This document shows, piece by piece, positions 49,401 through 60,452 of a stretch of DNA of 64,000 nt. A program made the translations under genes and the position numbers. The number at the start of each line of letters is the position of its first letter. Positions within the stretch are counted from its first letter, which is position 1. Source of the DNA: Dastarcus helophoroides (taxonomy: Eukaryota; Arthropoda; Insecta; Coleoptera; Bothrideridae); assembly GCA_028583605.1 (NCBI GenBank), contig CM053326.1:20612536-20676535 (forward strand), written 5' to 3'. The notes under the pieces were generated by a model. The model had not been told where the DNA came from. It ran no database searches and was given only the letters and a program-made list of their open reading frames with translations.

Positions 49401-52400
49401 GCAGTTGTAGCAGCATTTGTGGTGCTTCCTGCAATATTTGTAGCAGTTGTGAAATAATCAGTACTTTTTGTTATTGCGGGGCTACTTTCTGTGATTACGG
49501 GAGTGTTTTCTGTAGTAACAGTAATATTTGTTCCTTTTTCGGTACTTGGTGTTATTATGGAAGAGCTTCCTGTAGAATCTGTGGCAGCCGTCGACTTATC
49601 GGTGTTTTCAGTGATTTCAGGAGTACTTTTTGTTGTAGTAGCAGCATGTGTAGTGCTTCCTACAGCACTTGTAGCAGATGTGGAATCATCAGTAATTTCT
49701 GTCATTGCGGGGCTACTTTCTGTGATTACGGGAGTGTTTTCTGTAGTAGCAGTAATATTTGTTCCTTTTTCGGTACTTGGTGTTATTATGGAAGATCTTC
49801 CTGTAGAATCTGTGGCAGCCGTCGACTTATCGGTGTTTACAGTGATTTCAGATGTACTTTCTGTTGTAGGAGCAGCATGTGTAGTGCTTCCTACAGCACT
49901 TGTAGCAGATGTGGAATCATCAGTAATTTCTGTCATTGCGGGGCTACTTTCTGTGATTACAGGAGTGTTATCTGTAGTAGCAGTGGCATTTGTAACATCT
50001 GTTTCTTTGTCGGTACTTTCTGTAATTATAGAATAGCTTCCCGTAGAATTTGTGACAGCCGTTGACTCATCAGTATTTCCTGTGGAATTTGTAAAACCTG
50101 TTGATTGATCAGTACGTTCTGTGGTAGCAGCATATGTGGTGCTTTCTGCAGCATTTGTAGCAGTTGTAAAATCATCAGTACTTTTTGTTATTACAGGAGT
50201 GTTATCCGTAGTAGCAGTGGCATTTGTAACATCTTTTCCTTTATCGGTACTTCCTGTTATTATCGAATAACTTCCTGTAGAATCTGTGGCGGCCTTTGAC
50301 TTACCAGTGTTTTCAGTGATTTCAGGAGTACTTTCAGTGATTACAGGAGTGTTTTCTGTAACAGCAGGAGTATTTGTAAAACCTGTTGATTGATCAGTAT
50401 TTTCTGTGATTGTAGAAGTACTTTCTGTTGTAGCAGCAGCGTGTGTCGTGCTTCCCGCAAGCATTTGTAGCAGTTGTAAAATCATCAGTACTTTTTGTTA
50501 TTACAGGGCTAATTTCTGTGATTACAGGAGTGTTTTCTGTAGTAGCAGTGGCATTTGTAACATCTGTTTGTTTATAGGTACTTTCTGTAATTATAGACGA
50601 GCTTTCTGTAGAATTTGTGACAGCCGTAGACTCATCAGTATTTCCTGTAACTACAGGAGTACTTTCTGTGATTGCAGGAGAATTTTCTGTAACTGCAGTG
50701 GAATTTGTAAGAGCTGTTGATTGATCAGTATTTTCTGTGATTGTAGGGGTATTTTCTGTAGAAGCAGCAACATGTGTGGTGCTTCCTGTAGTACTTGTAG
50801 CAGCGTCAGTATTCTCTGTTATTGCAGAGCTACTTTCTGTGATTACATGAGTGTTTTCTGTAGTAGCAGTGACATTTGTAACATCTGTTTCCTTATAGGT
50901 ACTTTCTGTAATTATAGACGAGTTTTCTGTAGAATTTGTGACAGCCGTAGACTCATCAGTATTTCCTGTAACTACAGGAGTACTTTCTGTGATTGCAGGA
51001 GTATTTTCTGTAACTGCAGTGGAATTTGTAAGAGCTGTTGATTGATTAGTACTTTCTGTGATTGTGGGAATACTTTCTGTAGTAGCAGCAGCATGTGTGG
51101 TGCTTCTTGGAGTACTTGGAACAGTTGTAGAATCGGGACCTTCTGTGCTTGCAGGGCTACTTCTTGTGATTATGGCTGTACTAGCCGTGGCTTCTGTAAC
51201 ATCTGTTCGTTTATCGCTACTGCCTGTTACTATGGAAGAACTTTCCGTGAAATTTGTAACAGTGGTCGGCTCATCAGTATTTCCTGTGGTTACAGGAGTA
51301 CTTTCTGTGATTGCGGGAGTGTCTGTAATAGCAGATGCATTTGTAAGACCTGTTGATTTAGCAGTATTATCTGTGACTTCGGGAGTACTTTCTGTATTAG
51401 AACCACCATTTGTGGTGCTTTCTGCAGTGCTTGTAGCAGTTTTGAAATCACTAGTACTTTCTGTCATTGCAGGGGTACTTTCTGTGATTATGGAAGTTTT
51501 TTCTGTAGTGGCAGTAGCACTTGTAACATCAGTTCCTTTATCGGTACTTTCCTGTTATTGTGGAAGAGCTTCCTATATCAGTATTTCCTGTGACTGCAGG
51601 AGTACTTTCTGTGATTGCTGAAGTGTCTTCTGTATTAGCAGTAGCATTTGTATGACCTGTTGATTTATCAGTATTTGTTGTGAATGCTGGAGTGCTTCCT
51701 GTTACTACAGAAGCGCTTTCTGTAGCATTTGTATTAGTTGCCGAATCATCAGTGCTTTCTGTCATTGAGGGACTACTTACTGTGCTTGTGGGAGTGTTTT
51801 CCGTAGTTGTAGTGGTATTTGTAACATCAGTCCCTTTATTAGTACTTTCTGTGATTGCTGAAGTATCTTCTGAAATATCAGAAATATCTGTAATTGTTGC
51901 AGTACTTGCGAATTCATCAGTACTTTCTGGATGCGTAGAACTGCTAATTCTTGAATCATCAGTACTTTGTGTTGCTGTGGTTGTAGTGAATACCTTAGTA
52001 CCATCAGTTATTGCGGTTGTGGTTGCGTCTTTATTAGTGGATCTATCAGTACTGGTACCAGCTGTGGCAACAGAACTTTCACTAGGCCATGATTTGTCTG
52101 TAGTACTACTCGGCAAGTACTTATGAGTTGTCGTTAGCACTGTCGTGGTTTGACAAGGGCATACGTAATGTATATTACATAAACCAATACTAGGATCAAA
52201 AGTAGAGCGTTTCGGACACTTGTACGGGGTACGCAGCAAAGTACCATTTCTCAGTTTTGAACATAGAAAATAAGAGACGCAAGTCATATCATTCGGATTG
52301 GCAAATCTTCCTCTAGCTGTACAAGTAAAATCTTCATGTGTTGGGGTGCAAAGATCTTTCTCTGTCGTCGTATCAGTCACCGAAACTTCTTTCGTTGTAC

Positions 52401-54511
52401 TTTGTAGTTCTTCCGTTGTGCTTTTTATTTCTTTAGTTGTAGTTTGTAATTCTTCCGTGGTGCGTTCTGAATGTTTCGTTGTACTTTGTAACTTTTCCGT
52501 TGTGCTTTCCAATTCAATAGTAGTTGATTTTTCTGAACAAGGGCAAACATAGTCATCTCTACAGGTTTCTGTTGCTGGATCGAATACTGTCTTCACCGGA
52601 CAATTGTACTCCGTTTGCAGGAAGTCATTTACAAATTTAGTACAGAGGAAGTACCTACTACAAGTTCTGTCTGTTAGATCTGGATATCTCCCCTGCTTCA
52701 CACATCTGAATGTTTCGTTGGCAAATGCTTCACATGGATCTTCAGTTATTCCACTCGATTGCGTCACTGTTGCAATTGTAGTTTTTGTCGCTACAGAACA
52801 AGGACACACATAATTGGAACTACATCTTCCGTTAGTGGGATCATACTTTGAATTTTCTGGACAACTGTATTTCGTTTTAATGTACTCATTATGCACTTTG
52901 GTGCAAAGATAGTACCGTGTACAAGTTTTATCACTAAAATCTGCAAAGCGCCCTTCGGCATCGCAAGTTATTTCCTTATCACCATCATTGTATTCGTTGC
53001 AGTAATCTGTTGTATTGTCGTCTGTTGTTGTTTTGCCATGTGTTGTTGCTTTCTCACTACTTGCCGTTATTCCTTCGGTACTTTCTGTTAGTACCTTAGT
53101 AGGTTCTGTAGTTTCTTTAGGGTCGCTTCTTTGCGTCGTTGTGATTAAGCAAGGGCACAAATAATCTTCGCTGCATAAAAATTTGGTTGGATCAAATTGG
53201 CCATTTCCCGGACAAGTATACTCTGTTTTTAGAAAGATGCTACCTCTATATAGCGTGCACAAGTAGTAACTTTTGCAGGTTCGATCAGCAAAATTAGGAA
53301 ATCTTCCTTCATTTTTACAAAGAAATTCTGTATCATTGGAATAACGATCGCATTCGCTTTGAGTCGTCACAATAGGAGACGAGGTAGTCTGCAAAGGCGT
53401 ACTTGTGGACCCAACTACTGAACAAGGACAATCGTAATTTGAACTGCAGATTAGCTTTTCTCGATCAAATTTGAAGTTAAATGGACAACTGTAGTCGGTC
53501 TTCAAAAAAGAGCCGTTTTTAAGCGAAGTGCATTGATAGTAATTTGTACAAGAAGTATCTGCCAAGTTAGGAAAACGACCAGCTGTCACACAATATGATT
53601 TAAAAGTGCTACTACACGGTTCTTTAGTTGGTGTAGTAGTTTTACTAGCTTTAGTAGTTGTAATCGCAGATGTGGTAGTTTTACTAGTGGCGGCAGTTGT
53701 AGAAGTATCAGCGCAAGAGCAAACGTAATCATTGGTGCACAATTGTTGATTTGGATCAAAAATGGTGGGCCATGGACAAACGTATTCGGTTCTCAAGTAA
53801 TAATCGGTCCTATAACGCGTGCATAAATAATAATGAGTACAACTTCGATCTCCAAATTTTGGGAACCTTCCTTCTCTTTGACAGGCAAATTCTCCACCAC
53901 TGTCATAACTGCAGAAGCTTTTAGTAGTTGGCAAAATTCTCTGCGTTGTTAGGGATTGTGTGGTCACTAGGAATTCTGTGGTGGTTCTCGGCGATATCGT
54001 AGTACCATTACCTCTAGAACACGGGCATTGATACGTAGAAGTACACCTTCCCAATTCGGGGGAGTAATATGTCCCAGGTGAACAATCGAATTTCGTTTGA
54101 ATGAATACACCTTCGTTGACCAACGAACATAAATAGTACGAGGAACATTCCGAGTTCTTTGGATCAGCGAATCTTCCAGTTTGGGTGCAAGAGAATTCGC
54201 CCTCGAATTGAACGCATTCAGTGGATGGGGTAGTGAGTGTTATTGTAGGGGAACACTCGCAGTTATAGGTTTTGCTGCAGCGAAGATTAATGGGATCGAA
54301 GCGGGAACCACTAGGGCAGTCATAGTCAATTTTGATGAGTTTTGAATCGACATTGGCAGCAGAAGTAGTAGGAGGTACAGGTTTCGTCCAAGAAATTTGC
54401 GAACACTCCAGGAGCTGTGCATCTCGAAGTTAGATCTATAAGGACGTTTTTGCAGCGTTCACCTTGCAGCAAGTAGTCTGCAGTGGTTTGTTCTGCATTG
54501 AATAGGGTACC
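46432..54511 (-). CDS. Gene 2: giant chitin-binding mucin-like protein, main exon (four frame breaks)
   Basis: The acceptor (TTTTTTTTCAG, AG at 54512-54513) opens an 8-kb exon ending in TGA at 46432. It encodes, in order, eight type-2 chitin-binding (peritrophin-A/CBM14) domains, about 1,750 residues very rich in Thr, Ser, Glu and Asp (heavy O-glycosylation is likely), and two further chitin-binding domains. Between domains are short Thr-rich linkers. The protein is probably secreted and bound to chitin in peritrophic matrix, cuticle or tracheal lining. Open segments in successive frames meet near 54357, 51549, 50459 and 48115. Each break is one extra base, and correcting all four gives exactly 2,691 codons. 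The chitin-binding domains are well preserved on both sides, so decay is unlikely. Family type is certain; orthology to a named peritrophin or mucin is not claimed. Confidence 0.9.
46435..46614 (-). other. Gene 2 chitin-binding domain 10 (six-cysteine form)
   Basis: C-terminal domain with the canonical six cysteines in the order C-x13-C-x5-C-x14-C-x12-C-x5-C, for example TCSSYIFC and STTYTC, ending CPK. Unlike the other nine it lacks both the extra N-terminal cysteine and the second cysteine of the CPC ending. Confidence 0.85.
46705..46908 (-). other. Gene 2 chitin-binding domain 9
   Basis: Eight cysteines: an extra one at the start (PCYY), six canonical ones, and CPC at the end. GRFNNP and TSYFLC match the N-terminal set, and its NGTILQTKYYC segment is closest to domain 8 (NGTLLRTPYKC), suggesting these two share a recent origin. 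Confidence 0.85.
47062..47178 (-). repeat. 21-bp coding minisatellite, about 5.5 units
   Basis: Five virtually perfect units encode TGTSDDT, flanked by partial units. Perfect identity suggests recent expansion or contraction; length polymorphism between alleles is expected. Confidence 0.9.
49493..50190 (-). repeat. 231-bp (77-codon) tandem units in the mucin domain
   Basis: The landmark GTGATTACGGGAGTGTT begins at about 49493, then 49723 and 49954, giving a period close to 231 bp with near identity. The units encode ENTPVITESSPAMTEITDDS-type sequence. Confidence 0.8.
50516..51160 (-). repeat. Repeat units of about 321 bp (107 codons) in the mucin domain
   Basis: CTGTGATTACA-GAGTGTTTTC recurs at about 50516 and 50837 with a long shared block between. 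The units combine shorter motifs of the 231-bp unit in a different order, indicating reshuffling inside the domain. Confidence 0.7.
52153..52350 (-). other. Gene 2 chitin-binding domain 8
   Basis: Eight-cysteine form: LCTPTHEDFTC, GRFANPNDMTC, SYFLC, YKC, GLC, HYVCPC. It is preceded by a linker (about 52360-52530) with a repeated STTEELQSTTKE motif. Confidence 0.9.
52537..52734 (-). other. Gene 2 chitin-binding domain 7
   Basis: Eight-cysteine form with GRYPDLTDRTC, SRYFLC and DDYVCPC. Confidence 0.9.
52798..53001 (-). other. Gene 2 chitin-binding domain 6
   Basis: Eight-cysteine form with GRFADFSDKTC, TRYYLC and SNYVCPC. Confidence 0.9.
53149..53352 (-). other. Gene 2 chitin-binding domain 5
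   Basis: Eight-cysteine form with GRFPNFADRTC, KSYYLC and EDYLCPC. Confidence 0.9.
53422..53616 (-). other. Gene 2 chitin-binding domain 4
   Basis: Eight-cysteine form with GRFPNLADTSC, TNYYQC and SNYDCPC. Confidence 0.9.
53713..53913 (-). other. Gene 2 chitin-binding domain 3
   Basis: Eight-cysteine form with GRFPKFGDRSC, THYYLC and NDYVCSC. Confidence 0.9.
54019..54219 (-). other. Gene 2 chitin-binding domain 2
   Basis: Eight-cysteine form with GRFADPKNSEC, SSYYLC and STYQCPC. An ATG-based start is not needed here: the reading frame continues upstream into domain 1. Confidence 0.9.
54253..54454 (-). other. Gene 2 chitin-binding domain 1, containing a frame break
   Basis: It starts at GERC, with GVFANFLDETC and TSYYFC read in one frame. 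After about 54357 the next frame continues with DYDC, FDPINLRC and KTYNCEC. The two halves make one complete eight-cysteine domain if one base is surplus at the join. Confidence 0.85.
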
Positions 54512-54639
54512 CTGAAAAAAAAGATTAAAGTTTTGACTCCTGTTATCACGTTTATCAATTTTTAAGTCATGAACTACGTTTGCTAAACCGGTCTGAGAAT
54601 ACTCATAATAAATTTTTTCTTCGAGTACTGCTTAAATAG

Positions 54640-56190
54640 AAAAGTTGTGTAATGAGAAAAAAGTTAACATCTATATTATTGGTTTTGATTTTTTGCGAAT
54701 TTAAAATTTTTCTCGAATAACTTCCTAATCAGTTTTTAAATAAAAATGGTGATTTTTCCTAAATTTCCACTTTTGTCGTAATTTTGTATTTCTCCACAAT
54801 TTCCTTTACAAAATTTTCGAGCTTTTTTCCACATAATTCTATTGTAAATGTTTATAGAAATTAGAAGTTTTTGAAACTTAAAGTTTTCTTCAAATTTTGA
54901 CTTTCCTTGGAAAATCTCTTTTCATGTATATTTAGACTTCTTTTTAAAATGTTAACTGACTTCTTTAATTTTCCCTAAAAAGTACTTTTCAAAACTTTTG
55001 TTCCTTTTTTTCATGAAATTTTGACTTTTTACTGAAACCACTTTTTGTTCATATTTCAACATTTCTCTAAAAGTGTTATTGCAAAATTTTGGATTTTTCT
55101 ACTTTTGTCTTTTTTCTCGGACCCTTAATTTTGTTCGGAAAACTTGATTTTAAAAATGTCGGGTCTATTTTCTAAATTTTGATTTATCTTGATCTTAAAA
55201 AGTTATTTTTTTTCCAAATTTAGACTCGTCGCGATATTTTGACTTTCTTCTAAATTTTGACTACAGAAATCTCAATTTTTTTCCAAAATTGTTATGTTTC
55301 TCAAAATAGTAAATTTTTTGTAAAAAATTGCATATAAAATTTTCGAAGATTTTTCCTAAATTTCTAGTTTTTTTTATTATGACTTTCTTTTAAAACTTTG
55401 ACAGATATTTCAGATTTCTGATTCAAACTGATCTTGACCTTTCCCCAAAAATAAAGTTTATAGAAATGTCGAGTCTTTACTCTCAAGAATTAGTCTTTAT
55501 TTCCAGAAATGTCGATTTTTACTTCAAAATTATTTATAAAAATGTCGACGTTTTTCTTAAATTTTGACTTTCGATTGTTTTCTGGGACATTTTCTGATCT
55601 TTTTCTCAAAATTATGACTTTTCTTAAAACTTTCTTTGAATAAATATTCCCAAAATTTCGACATTTCTCGAAATTTTATGAGGAGAAAACATATTATATT
55701 TTTTTTTTTGAAAAAAAATCAAAATTTCGACAATGGTTAAAATTTTGAAAAAGGGTTAAAGAAAAATATATTTTAGGAAAAAGTTGAAATGTTTAGAAAA
55801 ATGTCGAGCATTTCTTAGATGAAAGCTAAAATGTTGAAAAAAAATCAAATTTTAAGATTAACAGAATAAAATAAATATTGTTGAAATTTTTTTCTGAGAA
55901 AAATTGATATTTCGAAAGATCTCTCAGCTTCCAAAAGATGAAAATTGCAATACTTTTTTTAAGTCAAAATTTTGCCATAAAAGTCGACATCATTTTGAGA
56001 AAAAAAATCGATAATTTCAGAAAAAGTTTAAATTCCTTAAAGAATAGTAAAACAGTTTAAATACACCAAAAAAAAAACTGCAACCGTAAAAGAAATAGAA
56101 AAGTGGAAATTTCCTAATAAAAGTCGAAATCATTTAAAGTAAAAAATTGTTTCAGAAAAAGCACAAATTTTCTACAAAATAACCAAAAAT
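54640..56190. repeat. TTTCGAC-type array that reverses polarity
   Basis: TTTTGACTTT-type words dominate the plus strand up to about 55690. After that AAAGTCGAAAT-type words dominate up to 56190. The halves could pair imperfectly. Confidence 0.6.
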
Positions 56191-56231
56191 TTTTTTTGCT
56201 ATAAAACAGTAAATTTACATAAAGTAAATTG

Positions 56232-56395
56232 TTTTAGTGGAACGGACTGGTCCTTGGTTATCTTCAAAAATTGAAATACAAATCTTGTCCCCTGAAACCA
56301 AGAAAGATTAAAAAACACAACAAAGGTTGCAACTTTTGTTGTGTTTTTTATCTTTCTTGGTTTCAGGGGATAAGATTTGTATTTCAATTTTTGAA
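56232..56395. mobile_element. Palindromic MITE, copy 3 (shortest, most symmetric)
   Basis: It starts GGAACGGACTGGTCCTTGG. The two arms (ATTGAAATACAAATCTTGTC... and its complement) meet at AACAAAGGTTGCAACTTTTGTTG, so the element is almost a perfect palindrome. The central hammerhead-like segment seen in copy 2 is absent. Confidence 0.8.
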
Positions 56396-56905
56396 ATTGT
56401 TAGAACACAAAATTTCGCAAAAAAATCATCATTTTGAGTCGAAATTTTTAAAACAGGCACATTTTTTTAATAGAAAAAAATAAACAAAATTTCACGAAAA
56501 ATCCAAAATTTCTGTAAATATTTTTTAAGTAATCAATATTAATTAACTTACTTCTTATATAAAGCTGTTTAAATTAGTGAAAACTATTTATTTTCACAAA
56601 CAGTTCATAGACATGAATTTTAATAAAGTAGTGGGGATTAAAAACGAACTAAAAAAACTAAAATATTCTAGAAGAGAACTTGATTTTTATAAATAAAACA
56701 AAAAATAATAATGACACATGGGAGCTAAAAATGGTGCTAAAACACTGAATAAATCCAGCCAGTTTCTTAATAAAGTTCAGGAGAAGATATGCCCCTTTTT
56801 CCCATTGGTAATTAGCATTAATTATGCCCACTTTTTGGGTAAACTCATTTTAAATTGGAGGAATAAATTTTTCAAGTCAATTTTTTTTAATGTTTGTGTA
56901 TAATG

Positions 56906-59900
56906 CAGTGGCGGCTAGAGGCCAAAACCAATGGAGGTGCTGCTTGGCGTTTTAAAATTTTTAAGATTTCGACTAGAAATTTCGACATTTTCAAAACGTT
57001 ACTTTTCGAAAATTTTAGATTTTTTTGAAAACTTGAAAATGAAAACTTTTGATAATGTCGCGTTTTTTGAAAGGTTGGATTTTTCCCAATTTCGACTGTA
57101 TTGCAAAATTTAGATTTTTTCTTGTAATCTCGACCTTATCTTATCTTAAGAATTGACTTTTCTGAAAAACTGTGAATACTCTTTTAAAAATTTCTGTATT
57201 TTCGTAAATATTTAGACTTTTCGGTGTTCTGTCTTTTTTCTTGTAATTTTTTTTGAAAATTAATTATTACATTTTTTAAAATTTTTACCATTTAAAAATT
57301 CTTACTTTCTCTGAAAATATAATTTTTTTCAAAATTGGATTTTTGACTTTTTAAATTTTCTAAATTTCATCTTTGTTTATAATTTTTTTTTGATAATTAT
57401 AATTTTTTAATTGAAAATTTCGATTTTTAATAATTTTGACTGGTTTTTATTTAAATGTCAATTATTTATCAAAATTTTGAAAATTTTCCTGCTTCTTAAT
57501 TTTGGAAATTTCCTTCAAAATTTCGATATTTTTGAAAATTTTGAAATTTTATGAAATCTGACATTTTTCAAAATTTTAATTTTTTTGACCTTAAATTTCA
57601 ACTTCTTAAAAAAATGTTCCACTTTGATTCAAAATCTTGACTACCAAAAATTTAAACTTTTTCCAAAATTTTAACTTCTCAATATTTCAACTTTTGAAAA
57701 CCTCAATCTATCTGATAATTTTCACTTGGTTTCAATTTTCCGGTTTCGAAAATTTTGGTTTATATTGAAAAGTTGAGTGCAAATTTCCCAACTATTCAAA
57801 ATTTAAACTTTTTTAAAATTTCGAATTATTTCGTAAATTCGATAAAAATTCTCAAATCTTTTGCAAATTTTCATATTTTTTTAATTTCGACTATAAAATT
57901 TCGACCTTCTCTTTTTGAAAATTTCTTTTTTTGCAAAATTTTAACTTCTTATGGAAATTTGAAAGATTTTGAAAATTTTTGCCTTGTCGACAAATTTCGA
58001 CTTTCTTTATTGAAAATTCTAACCTTTTCTTAAATCTGCACTTTTTGAAATTTTCGACTTTTTATATTAATTCCCACTTTATTGAAAATTCCGGCCTTTT
58101 TGAAATGTTAGAATTTTTGAAAATTTTTGGAAAACTTAAAAGCTTTGACTATTTTTATATTTCAACTATTTTCAAAATGTTGACATTTTTTACTAACTGT
58201 CGATCCTTTGTTTAAAAATTATAATTTTTTTTAAGTCGGACATTTTTTAAAACCTTTTATTGAAATTTTTTATAATATTTCGTAAAATTTCGACTCCATT
58301 TCAAAACTTCGATTTTTTTTTAAATTTCGACTCTTTTGGAAAACTTGACTTTTTTTTTGAAGTTTGAACTTTTTTTAAAAATTTTATTTATACATTTTTT
58401 TAAACATTTCCAATTAAATCTTCGATTTAAAAGAAAGATTCTTTTTAAACTTGAACTATTGAAAATTTCGACTTATTTCAACATTTACCCTTTTCAAAAT
58501 TTCAACTTTTTTTCATAATTACGAATTTTTCGATAATTTAGAGTATTCAAAATATTCAAAAAATCCAGTTTCTTTGAAAATGTAATTAAAAAATCTGCAA
58601 TTTATTTTAAATGTCGATATTTTTCCAAAAATTCGTCTTTTATTCACATTTCCAAAATTATTGAAAATGTCGACTATTTTAAAAATTGAAGGTTTTTTTC
58701 GAAATCCTTATTTTCTTTTGAAAATCTGACTTTCTATGAAAATTTCAATTTTTTTTTTTAAATTTGACTTTTTTTTTAAATTTGGCTTTTTTTTTAAATT
58801 TGAAATTTCTCTGGAACTTCAAAATTACTAGAAAAAAATTAAATTAGAGCAGTAAATTGTTAATGAATTTTTTTCAACATTTTGATTTATTTTAATTTCG
58901 AAATTTTGAGACTCTTCTAGAAATGTTGACTCTTTTTCTCAAATATTTTAATAATTTTCACTTTAAAAGTCAAAATTATAAGAATATTTTTGGCAATTAA
59001 TTTATTTGAAAATTTTTTTTTTCTTCAATTCCAAAAATGCAATTTTTTTTGAAAAATGTTTACAAATAAGAAATTTCAACTTTTTCTAGAAATATGATCT
59101 GCTTTCTCTTGAAATTTTGAGTTTAATCTTTAAATTTTGATCTTTTTTTTATCGAAATTTGAATTTTAAATTCTAACTTGAGAATTTAAAGAATAAATTT
59201 AACATTTCTAGAACTTTGGAAATCCGATTCAGAATTTTCTTTGGTCCTACAGTAGTAGTAATTTTTTAGAGAAATATTAAATTGTAAAAAAGGTTGAGAT
59301 TTACAAGGTTCATTTTTTCTTAAATTTCAATATTTTTCTCAAAGTTTTCTTATGTTTATGCAGATTTGAAGTTTATTTTCAATAAATTTTTACTTAATAA
59401 TTTTCAGTTTTTTATCAAAATTACAAAATAAAATAAACATTAAAATATTAAAATTTCGTTAAAAAACTTTTAAATTTCCAAAACAAATTAGAGAAATTAA
59501 AATTTATACAAGCAAAAATATTTTAAAGACAAAATCTCCAAAAAAAGTCAAAATTTCTAAAAAAATTTTTGTATAAAATGTTGAGAGAAAAACACAAATT
59601 TCATAGGAAAAAAGGCACATTTCTTAGAGAAAAAATCGAAATTTGAAAAAAAATTGATATATCTTTACAAAAAAGTCGAAATTTTTTGTTTTTCCCAAAA
59701 TGTTGAAATTTTTATGGAGCTTTCAAGGTTTTTTCCAAACTTCTTTTGTCAAAACTACAAAATAAAATAAATTTTAGATTGTCAAATTGTCGTGAAAAAA
59801 CTTTTTTAAAGTAAATTAGAGGAACATAAAAAAATCTGGAGAAGTTGGAATTTCGAGAAGAAATTTGAAGAACAATACTTTTAGGAAAAATGGAAATTTC

Positions 59901-60452
59901 GAGAAAATTTCTTTTTATAAAATATTTAGGAAAAATGGAAACTTTGCAAATAAAATCAAAATTTCCTAAAAAAAAAATCGAAATATCTGAAAAAACCTCA
60001 ACATTTTTATACAAAATGAGATTTGAAATAAAAATTCGAAGATACCGTACTAACTTAGTTTTTAGAGAAATAGTAAAATGCGAGATGAGTTGGATTTAGA
60101 TTTTTTCTTTAAATAGTAAATATTTTTTTAAAATGTTGACTCCTTCAAAGAAATTTGAGTTTTTTTTAACATTTTAATTTCTGCTCGAAATATTGATTTC
60201 TTTCTCAATACTTTTGCAAAAATTAGTTTTTAAAAATGTGCTTTTGATCAAATTTAAAAATAAAATAGGTTTTTAAAATTCGTAACTTCGTGTAAGAAAC
60301 CTAAAATTTCTATAAAAAGAAATAAGAGAAAGTTTAAAATTTCTATAAACAATTGTGTAATGAAAAGTGTTCAGAAAATTTTGAGAAAAAAAACTAGTAA
60401 GCGAAATTGGGGGTGCTGCAGTTTCACAGTGCCTATACGCCAGCCGCCACTG
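56906..60452. mobile_element. Non-autonomous hAT-like element, 3.5 kb, perfect 8-bp duplication
   Basis: The ends CAGTGGCGGCT and AGCCGCCACTG are exact inverted repeats of 11 bp. Both flanks carry GTATAATG (56898-56905 and 60453-60460), a perfect 8-bp target duplication. The interior is TTTCGAC-type array, plus polarity up to about 59200 and reverse polarity from about 59450 on, with short unique ends including GGTGCTGC near both termini. No transposase is seen. Confidence 0.88.

Larger units (their letters stand above)
46909..52152 (-). repeat. Mucin domain of gene 2 (Thr/Ser repeats)
   Basis: About 1,750 residues built from motifs such as ITESTP, TENTPVITESSP, STAVTNSTG and DKSTAATDSTG. 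They are arranged in larger units (231 bp and about 321 bp) in the N-terminal half and in less regular Ser/Thr sequence in the C-terminal half. There is essentially no Cys and few aromatic residues. The mirrored open frames on the plus strand here are by-products of the repeat and not genes. Confidence 0.9.

Noticed and set aside
49491..50036. Long plus-strand open frames opposite the mucin domain (also at 47606-47935 and 51058-51621)
   Set aside because: They mirror the periodic Thr/Ser codons of gene 2. Val/Ser/Cys-rich translations with no motif are expected antisense by-products.
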